DNA of 64,000 bases from an uncultured Bacteroidaceae bacterium (GTDB lineage: Bacteria > Bacteroidota > Bacteroidia > Bacteroidales > Bacteroidaceae): NCBI GenBank assembly GCA_905235525.1, contig CAJOLW010000010.1:62001-126000 (forward strand). The letters are read 5' to 3'. Both the position numbers and the translations under genes were made by a program. Below are positions 58,008 through 64,000 of this stretch, in pieces; the stretch's first letter is position 1; each line of letters opens with the position of its first letter. A model generated the notes under the pieces. The model did no database searches, had not been told where the DNA came from, and saw only the letters and a list, made by a program, of their open reading frames with translations.

Positions 58008-58081
58008 TGACTCGCACAGGATTCAAACCTGTAACCTTTTGATCCGTAGTCAAATGCTCTATTCAGTTGAGCTAGCGAGCC
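58008..58081 (-). tRNA. tRNA-Arg (anticodon ACG)
   Basis: 74-base cloverleaf; acceptor stem GGCTCGC/GCGAGTC, anticodon loop CUACGGA. A34 is expected to be edited to inosine. Confidence 0.91.
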
Positions 58082-58092
58082 AAATTGTGGGC

Positions 58093-58109
58093 GTGGGCGC
58101 TGACGGATT
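58093..58109 (-). repeat. Duplicate of the 3' end of tRNA-Val
   Basis: The 17 bases GTGGGCGCTGACGGATT recur exactly at 58140-58156, where they form the acceptor and part of the T-arm of tRNA-Val. The copy lies 31 bases beyond the 3' end of tRNA-Val and is not part of a cloverleaf. Confidence 0.6.
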
Positions 58110-58140
58110 GTTTTCAACGAACCGTCATCTCTCACTTTTG

Positions 58141-58215
58141 TGGGCGCTGACGGATTCGAACCGCCGACCCTCTGCTTGTAAGGCAGACGCTCTGAACCAA
58201 CTGAGCTAAGCGCCC
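58141..58215 (-). tRNA. tRNA-Val (anticodon UAC)
   Basis: 75-base cloverleaf; acceptor stem GGGCGCT/AGCGCCC, anticodon loop CUUACAA. First tRNA of the operon, about 90 bases after the promoter. Confidence 0.92.
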
Positions 58216-58304
58216 TCTTGCCAAACTGAGAAGTCCTTGGGAAATAACGTGGTCTCACTAGACTTTGTTATGTTGTATCCTTCGTTCCTTCTCGAAAGCG
58301 AGTG

Positions 58305-58336
58305 CAAAGGTAGGGACTTTTTGGCGAACTGCCAAA
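58305..58336 (-). promoter_or_regulatory. Promoter of the tRNA operon
   Basis: TTTG (58336-58333) and TACCTTTG (58312-58305) on the minus strand are 20 bases apart, a perfect fit to the consensus. Confidence 0.8.
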
Positions 58337-58441
58337 TATTTGAAGGACTTTTTTCCAATTTTTTTTAGCCCTTTCCTATAAATTACTGATTATCAGCAAT
58401 GCCTTTTAGACACGTTTTTTGGCAAGATGTAGAAATATTGG

Positions 58442-58744
58442 TTATTTGAACTCAAATAAGTTGATGAAGCCAGTCATGGTGAACACCTGGCGCAACTCGT
58501 TGTTGAGTCCTTGAATATACACGTGCTTGCCATTAGCCTTGGCATTTTTCAGGATGCTGAGGAAGATGCGCAGACCACTGGAGGAAATGTATTCCAGTTT
58601 ATTGCAGTCGAGGATGATGTCACTCTTCACATCGTCCATGACGGGTTGTACATCCATTTGCACTTGTGAGGAGGCTGACGTGTCAAGACGGCCCTCAAAA
58701 TAGACAACTTGGTTGTTGTTCTCTTCTTTAATTGTCGTTTTCAT
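58442..58744 (-). CDS. STAS-domain anti-sigma factor antagonist
   Basis: The 100-residue protein is a single STAS domain: EGRLDTSASSQVQMDVQPVM, then DIILDCNKLEYISSSGLRIF (about residues 49-68), where a Ser in the SSSG stretch is the site phosphorylated in this family. It follows, on the same strand and 64 bases downstream, a gene for a SpoIIE phosphatase fused to a HATPase; the three activities form a partner-switch module. A sigma factor is not adjacent, so the final target is unknown. Confidence 0.9.
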   Translation of the reverse strand: MKTTIKEENNNQVVYFEGRLDTSASSQVQMDVQPVMDDVKSDIILDCNKLEYISSSGLRIFLSILKNAKANGKHVYIQGLNNELRQVFTMTGFINLFEFK

Positions 58745-58808
58745 AATTACTTCTTTTGTTTAATGATTATTATTGATGAAACTTGATTCTTTTCATTAAC
58801 CCCTAACC

Positions 58809-61175
58809 TTAACTCTCAACTCTTAACTTTTTCCGCAGTGTCAGGACATTCATGTCGTCCTTGCGCTCATAGTTAATGCTGTCCATGAGTTGTGTGACGA
58901 GGTGGATGCCAAGACCACCGATGGGGCGTTCCTCCGCTGAGAGCGTCGTGTCCACATCCTTGCGCATGGTCGGGTCAAAAGGTATGCCACTGTCGCTGAT
59001 GATGAACTTGAGGCATTTGTCGTTGGCTGCAGCCACAATGTGAATATCTCCAGTTGTGCCTCCAGGATAGGCATAGTTCATCACGTTCACCACGGCCTCC
59101 TCCATGGCAAGGTCCATTTGCATGGTGGTGGCAGCATCAAAGTTCACCTTTTCGCACACCGTATCCACAAAGTCCGTGAGTTGCGGCACTTGGCTGACAT
59201 CGTTGGTCAGGATGATTTCTTGCTTAAAAAGCAGATTTTGGTCAGGCCTGATATAGCGAATGGCGAGCATGGTTAGGTCGTCGCTTTGTTCTGCTTCCCC
59301 AGTGAAATCATGCACAACCTCCACCACACGTTCTATGATGTCCTGCGAAGAGGAAGAGAAAGGCACCGCTTCAATCATTCGTTCTTCCCCGAACAACTCA
59401 TGCTCCATGTTTTCAGCCTCGGTGAGTCCGTCGGTGTAGAGGACGAGAGTGGTGCCCGGGGCGATGTTCGTCTCTTGCAGCGTGAACTTCCATCCGCCCA
59501 TGATGCCGATGGGGAGGTTGCTGTCACAAGGGAGGAACGTCTTCTCCTTCACTTTCTCCGCCTCGTTGAGCAAGAGCGGAGCGTTATGTCCTGCATTACA
59601 GTAGCGCAACCGTCCCGTAGGCAGGTCGAGCACACCGATAAAGAGCGTGACGAACATGTTCAGTTCGTTATCCTCAGCCATTCGGTCATTCATCTGTGAG
59701 ATAATGCGGTTCGGGTGTGGCTCATGCATTGAGAGGGTGCGGAAAAGCGATCGTGCCACTGCCATGACCAGTGAAGCAGGAATGCCCTTACCTGACACGT
59801 CTCCGATGCAAAAGAACAATTTTTCATCCCTGATATAGAAGTCGAAGAGGTCCCCCCCCACCTCTTTGGCGGGGGTTTGTTGTCCGTATATGTCGATGTC
59901 GTCGCGGTCAGGGTAGGGAGGATAAATCTTCGGCAGCATCGCCCGTTGGATGTTGCTGGCAATTCTCAGTTCACTCTCAATGCGCCCTTTCTGCTCGTTC
60001 ACCTGCTTGAGTTCCTCCATTTGCTGCTCCAGCGAGCGTTGCATGGTGACAAACGAATTGCGTAGCCTCAGCATCTCGTCCTTCGAACGCACAGGAGGCA
60101 GTTCGGCTTGCAAGTTGCCATGTGCCACCTCGTTCACGGCTTGGGTGAATTGGGTGAGTGGCAGGGTGAGGCGGCGCACACCAATCTTCAGGATGAAGGC
60201 AAGTATCACCAGCATGATCATGATGAGTGCTGCTACAATGAATCCTGCTGTGGCGGCACTGCTGAAGAACTCTTTCGCACTGCACACAATTGCCATTGAC
60301 CAACCTGTACGAATGACAGGTTTGTAAAAGATGAACGAGTTTCCCAGATGAGGTGAGCGGAAGCGCTTCATATCCATCTTCCCGTCTGTCATATCTTGTC
60401 CTATCTGTGCCAAATCGTCATTCTTCAGCATGTTCGCTGCGTCGAAAATGGTTTCATCTAGCACCGCCTTCTTGATGGGATGAGCGAGGTAGGTGCCTTT
60501 CTTGGAGAGAATGAAACAGTAGGACTGGTCATAATATTTTAGCGAATCCATCATATTCGACAACCAGTCAAGCGACACGTCGGCTGTGACGATTGCATAT
60601 ACATTACCTTCATCGTCTGTCAGCGGATAACTGTAGGTGGTCATTGTCATATCACCTCCTCCGATGTCGCAATAAGGCTCGCTCCAATGTTCCTGCTTCG
60701 ACTTCTTGGGCATCTGGTACCACTCCATAGTGGGGTAATCGTAGGTGTCGGAACCTAATTGCTTGGAGAGAATTTCACCCTTCGAATTCCGATAACTGTA
60801 GGGCGAGAAATAGTGCCCCTCGTCGGGATAATAATTGGGTTCAAAAGCAATGGCAGCCCCTACAATCATGGGGTTGGTTTCCAGTATATCATGGGTGATG
60901 CGGTACATCTCCTCATGGGGGGCATTCACGTTCTTTCTAATCTCGTTAGTGTGGTTCTTCACAGCCGTTTCCACAGTGATGAAAACCTTGTCAATGTGCT
61001 CTTCAGCATTTTCCAACGCGCTTGTTGCCCGCAACTTCTCCTCACGCAAGACTCCTTCACGCACAAGAATGTTAGTGACAATGGCTGTGGTCAACAATAT
61101 GATTGCAGCAATCACTATAACCCATAAACTGAGACGTGTGGCAAAGGATCTGATACGCCAAAATCTGTGTTCCAT
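58809..61175 (-). CDS. SpoIIE-type phosphatase with Cache/HAMP sensor and C-terminal HATPase
   Basis: The 788-residue protein has an N-terminal membrane helix (VIVIAAIILLTTAIVTNIL), an extracytoplasmic Cache-like sensor (about residues 45-300, with EMYRITHDILETNPMIVGAA), a second helix (IVAALIMIMLVILAFILKI), a HAMP domain and coiled coil (to about 410), a PP2C/SpoIIE domain (GGDLFDFYIRDEKLFFCIGD, VSGKGIPASLVMAVARSLF; to about 640) and a HATPase domain with N-box MDLAMEEAVVNVMNYAYPGG and GGLGIHLVTQLMDS at the end. It probably senses a signal outside and sets the phosphorylation of the adjacent STAS protein. Fusion of phosphatase and kinase-like domain in one chain is notable. Confidence 0.92.
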   Translation of the reverse strand: MEHRFWRIRSFATRLSLWVIVIAAIILLTTAIVTNILVREGVLREEKLRATSALENAEEHIDKVFITVETAVKNHTNEIRKNVNAPHEEMYRITHDILETNPMIVGAAIAFEPNYYPDEGHYFSPYSYRNSKGEILSKQLGSDTYDYPTMEWYQMPKKSKQEHWSEPYCDIGGGDMTMTTYSYPLTDDEGNVYAIVTADVSLDWLSNMMDSLKYYDQSYCFILSKKGTYLAHPIKKAVLDETIFDAANMLKNDDLAQIGQDMTDGKMDMKRFRSPHLGNSFIFYKPVIRTGWSMAIVCSAKEFFSSAATAGFIVAALIMIMLVILAFILKIGVRRLTLPLTQFTQAVNEVAHGNLQAELPPVRSKDEMLRLRNSFVTMQRSLEQQMEELKQVNEQKGRIESELRIASNIQRAMLPKIYPPYPDRDDIDIYGQQTPAKEVGGDLFDFYIRDEKLFFCIGDVSGKGIPASLVMAVARSLFRTLSMHEPHPNRIISQMNDRMAEDNELNMFVTLFIGVLDLPTGRLRYCNAGHNAPLLLNEAEKVKEKTFLPCDSNLPIGIMGGWKFTLQETNIAPGTTLVLYTDGLTEAENMEHELFGEERMIEAVPFSSSSQDIIERVVEVVHDFTGEAEQSDDLTMLAIRYIRPDQNLLFKQEIILTNDVSQVPQLTDFVDTVCEKVNFDAATTMQMDLAMEEAVVNVMNYAYPGGTTGDIHIVAAANDKCLKFIISDSGIPFDPTMRKDVDTTLSAEERPIGGLGIHLVTQLMDSINYERKDDMNVLTLRKKLRVES

Positions 61176-61314
61176 GTTTAAATTTAATATAGGAATGAAT
61201 GATTTCAGTGCAAAAATAGAATATTTTTTTTAGAAACAAAAGAAAAAAGAGAAATATCTGTAGGTGGATGGGCTTATTTTCTCTGACAATACAAAAAGTT
61301 TCACTTTTTTTGCC

Positions 61315-61322
61315 TAACTTTG
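61315..61322 (+). promoter_or_regulatory. -7 box (TAACTTTG) for guaA
   Basis: TAACTTTG, 51 bases before the guaA start at 61373, fits TAnnTTTG; the -33 element is not clear. Confidence 0.6.
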
Positions 61323-61372
61323 CACAATCCAAGCAGACTTTTGGACTCAACAAGATTACATTATTTATATAT

Positions 61373-62980
61373 ATGCAGAAGATTATCATTTTGGATTTCG
61401 GTTCGCAGACCACCCAACTCATTGGTCGCCGTGTGCGTGAGTTGAATACGTTTTGCGAAATCATGCCTTACAACAAGTTTCCCCAGAATGACCCCGATGT
61501 GATTGGCGTCATCCTATCTGGCTCGCCCTATAGTGTTTATGAGGAGCGGGCTTTCAAACTTGATTTCTCTCAGATTCGTGGCAAGTATCCCATCCTCGGC
61601 ATTTGCTATGGTGCTCAGTTGATGGCACATACGTTCGGCGGCAAGGTGGAGCCAGAAGGCACCCGTGAGTACGGACGTGCCAACCTCGAGTTCATGGAAG
61701 AGGGTAATCCGCTCCTGAAAGGTTTTGCCCCCAACAGCCAAGTGTGGATGTCCCATGGCGATACCATCACCCAATTGCCCGAAGGATTCCGTTGCATCGC
61801 TTCTACCGCTACCGTCAAGTTCGCTGCCTATGCTGCCAACAATGAGAAGATTTGGGGTGTGCAGTATCATCCCGAAGTGTTCCACTCCATTGACGGAACT
61901 CAACTCCTGAAAAATTTCGTGGTTGACATTTGTGGAGGCAAGCAAGACTGGTCACCCGCATCGTTCGTTGACCAGACGGTGGCAGAACTCCGTCAGCAGG
62001 TGGGCGACGACAAGGTCATTCTCGGTCTTTCAGGCGGTGTCGATTCCTCCGTGGCTGCCGTGTTGCTCAACCGTGCCATTGGCAAGAACCTCACCTGCAT
62101 CTTTGTCAACAACGGACTCCTCCGCAAGAACGAGTTCTCTGACGTGCTTCGCGACTACGAATGCCTCGGTCTCAACGTGGTGGGAGTTGATGCCTCCGAA
62201 AAGTTCTACCGCGAACTGGCAGGTGTCAGCGAACCCGAACGCAAGCGAAAAATCATCGGTGCAGGCTTCATCGACGTGTTCGAAGCCGAAGCCAAGAAGA
62301 TAGAGGGAGCCAAATGGCTGGCACAGGGTACCATCTACCCCGACCGCATTGAGTCGCTCAACATCACGGGCAAGGTCATCAAGTCCCACCACAACGTGGG
62401 CGGTCTGCCCGAGAAGATGGGCTTGAAACTCTGCGAACCCCTCAAGTGGCTCTTTAAGGACGAAGTGCGCCGTGTGGGTCGTCAACTCCAGATGCCCGAA
62501 CACCTCATCACCCGCCATCCCTTCCCAGGTCCTGGTTTGGCAGTTCGCATCTTGGGCGACATCACCCCCGAGAAGGTGCGTGTGCTGCAAGATGCCGACG
62601 ACATCTTCATTCGTGGTCTGCGCAACTGGAAAGTCAAACTTTCAGGCGAGGAAGCCCGCAAGGTGCTTGCAGCAGGTGTGCCTGCCGACATGAAGGACGG
62701 AGAGATTGAAGTGTCCCTTTACGACCAGATTTGGCAGGCAGGAGCCATCCTCCTCTCCGACGTGAAGAGCGTTGGCGTGATGGGCGATGAACGCACCTAC
62801 GAGAACCCTGTGGCACTCCGTGCCGTCACTTCCTCTGATGCCATGACAGCCGACTGGGCAAAACTCCCTTATGAGTTCCTTGCTGAAGTCAGCAACCAGA
62901 TTATCCGCAATGTGCGTGGCATCAACCGCGTCTGCTACGACGTGTCCTCCAAACCACCAGCAACCATTGAGTGGGAATAA
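61373..62980 (+). CDS. guaA: GMP synthase (glutamine-hydrolysing)
   Basis: From ATG at 61373 the product is 535 residues: a class I glutamine amidotransferase domain ([20 protein letters not shown], nucleophile Cys in [12 protein letters not shown], His in [11 protein letters not shown]), an ATP-pyrophosphatase domain with PP-loop [20 protein letters not shown] (about residues 220-240), and the C-terminal dimerisation domain ending KPPATIEWE. It converts XMP to GMP. The in-frame extension upstream of 61373 crosses the promoter, so it is not used. Confidence 0.96.
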   Translation: MQKIIILDFGSQTTQLIGRRVRELNTFCEIMPYNKFPQNDPDVIGVILSGSPYSVYEERAFKLDFSQIRGKYPILGICYGAQLMAHTFGGKVEPEGTREYGRANLEFMEEGNPLLKGFAPNSQVWMSHGDTITQLPEGFRCIASTATVKFAAYAANNEKIWGVQYHPEVFHSIDGTQLLKNFVVDICGGKQDWSPASFVDQTVAELRQQVGDDKVILGLSGGVDSSVAAVLLNRAIGKNLTCIFVNNGLLRKNEFSDVLRDYECLGLNVVGVDASEKFYRELAGVSEPERKRKIIGAGFIDVFEAEAKKIEGAKWLAQGTIYPDRIESLNITGKVIKSHHNVGGLPEKMGLKLCEPLKWLFKDEVRRVGRQLQMPEHLITRHPFPGPGLAVRILGDITPEKVRVLQDADDIFIRGLRNWKVKLSGEEARKVLAAGVPADMKDGEIEVSLYDQIWQAGAILLSDVKSVGVMGDERTYENPVALRAVTSSDAMTADWAKLPYEFLAEVSNQIIRNVRGINRVCYDVSSKPPATIEWE

Positions 62981-63006
62981 AAAACACCCCACAATCCATT
63001 CATACG

Positions 63007-63043
63007 AAGCACCTCCAGCCCATAGGTTTGGAGGTGCTTTTTT
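63007..63043 (+). terminator. Intrinsic terminator after guaA
   Basis: A perfect 11-bp stem (63007-63017 with 63029-63039) followed by a T-run lies 26 bases past the guaA stop. The remaining gap to 63328 (about 285 bases) has no gene; no consensus promoter for degP is certain. Confidence 0.85.
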
Positions 63044-63328
63044 GTGTACCAATAGCACGCACCCACCTCCCACCTCCTAACCTCTAAACTCTCAACTCTA
63101 AATGATGTTTGTGTTAAAGAAGTGTGAATTATTTAAGAATTATTCTTAATCGGTGTTAACACTCTGAAGGGATTTGTTAAACTAATTCAAAGAATGAAAA
63201 AAATAGGTGGATTTTGTTTTGTCAAAATAAGAATTTGTCGTTATTTTGCGCTCGAATTTGAAGGGTGGATCAATTCCCGAAATAAAGTTTGCAGAACATA
63301 ATCTAAACAGCAATAATAAAGACGAACT

Positions 63329-64000
63329 ATGAAACAAACAACTAAAAGATTTTATGGCGCACTGGTTGGTGTTGCCTTCCTTTCAGGATTGACTGGAGCG
63401 TTTGCTTATTCGCTTTCGCAGAAGTCTGTGGACAAGGTTTTGCCTTCTTTCTCATTCACGGAGCCAAAGAAGGCACAGGAGCCTGCAAGCAGCATGATGC
63501 AACTTTCGACGGCATCGACACCTGCTGTTCAGCCTGTGGATTTGACGGAGGCTGCAGAGAAGGCTTGCAACGCTGTGGTATATATTAAGGTGGTGCAGAA
63601 GGGGCGTCAGCAGACGATTGAGTATCGTGACCCGTTTGAGGATTTCTTTGGCGATTTCTTCGGTCGTGGCGGTGGTGGCACGCAGCGCCGTCAGGTGGAG
63701 ACTCCGAAGCGTGAGGCGGCAGGTTCGGGTGTGATTATCTCGGACGATGGCTATATCGTGACGAACAACCATGTGGTGGAGAATGCGGATGACATCACCA
63801 TCACGTTGAATGACAACCGTGAGTTTACGGCTAAAGTGATTGGTACTGATGCTGACACGGACTTGGCGCTGCTGAAGATTGATGCGACGGGGCTGCCTGC
63901 CATCGTGATTGGCGACTCAGAGCAGTTGAAAGTGGGTGAGTGGGTGTTGGCTGTAGGCAATCCGTTCAACCTGACCTCTACGGTGACGGCGGGCATCGTG
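63329..64000 (+). CDS. DegP/HtrA-type periplasmic serine protease, C-terminus cut by window edge
   Basis: From ATG at 63329 the frame is open to the window edge (224 residues). It has an N-terminal membrane/signal segment (FYGALVGVAFLSGLTGAFAY), a Phe/Gly-rich loop (FGDFFGRGGGG, about residues 107-117) typical of HtrA proteins, the strand SGVIISDDGYIVTNNHVVEN with the catalytic His, and DTDLALLKIDATGLPAIVIG with the catalytic Asp. The GNSGG Ser motif and the PDZ domains lie beyond the window. HtrA proteases degrade misfolded envelope proteins. Confidence 0.92.
   Translation, partial: MKQTTKRFYGALVGVAFLSGLTGAFAYSLSQKSVDKVLPSFSFTEPKKAQEPASSMMQLSTASTPAVQPVDLTEAAEKACNAVVYIKVVQKGRQQTIEYRDPFEDFFGDFFGRGGGGTQRRQVETPKREAAGSGVIISDDGYIVTNNHVVENADDITITLNDNREFTAKVIGTDADTDLALLKIDATGLPAIVIGDSEQLKVGEWVLAVGNPFNLTSTVTAGIV

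Overview
The window is chromosomal DNA of a Bacteroidales bacterium, most likely a Prevotellaceae member. Reasons: many genes are preceded by the Bacteroidetes promoter form TTTG-N19/20-TAnnTTTG (for example at 2971, 18402, 29264, 40006 and 58305), ribosome binding sites are weak, and the gene content is typical of the order: Porin_10-like porin, DUF4468, DUF5687, GT3-like glycogen synthase next to a GlgP phosphorylase, a full sodium-pumping methylmalonyl-CoA decarboxylase operon, and lon-tgt-lptF/G synteny.

Layout. 1-5234 (minus): a truncated outer-membrane porin, a DUF4468 operon, an ECF sigma/anti-sigma/periplasmic-protein operon and a small secreted protein. 5391-18042 (minus): envelope and housekeeping genes: PpiD/SurA-like foldase, LptC, TPR protein, outer-membrane protein, DEAD-box helicase, LptF/G permease, Tgt, and a Lon protease split by a frameshift. 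18469-34886 (plus): AsnA, MATE exporter, LigA, glycogen synthase and phosphorylase, TPR protein, FtsK (also frame-split), LolA-like protein and a DUF5687/ATPase transporter.

35353-40985 is an accessory, visibly AT-richer island. It holds a compact cluster (TerB-like protein, coiled-coil membrane protein, degenerate VWA-like membrane protein, Cys-rich small lipoprotein, a frameshifted lipoprotein-like gene, another lipoprotein, a small membrane protein). Two large palindromic intergenic elements follow, then an Abi_2 (AbiD/AbiF-type) gene with two frameshifts. The Abi gene has its own promoter and a compact GNRA-capped RNA hairpin ending in a T-run directly in front of the start codon. This looks like an Abi toxin with a cis-encoded non-coding RNA, and is the best candidate here for an unusual system.

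41264-45949 (plus) is the methylmalonyl-CoA epimerase/decarboxylase operon, the energy-conserving end of the succinate-to-propionate pathway. 46134-53998 (minus) holds an esterase, a LOG-family lipoprotein, a 1506-residue TamB-like protein, RibH and a TPR membrane protein. 54121-57192 (plus) has a tandemly duplicated promoter, a Trp/Tyr/Gly-rich secreted protein and a FadL-like outer-membrane protein. 57339-58215 is a minus-strand operon of eight tRNAs. 58442-61175 is a SpoIIE phosphatase/HATPase fusion with a STAS partner. 61373-64000 (plus) holds GuaA and the start of a DegP/HtrA protease that runs off the window.

Five single-site frameshifts in four genes (lon, ftsK, a lipoprotein gene and twice in abi) are either real decay or leftover sequencing indels; this must be settled before biological conclusions are drawn from them.
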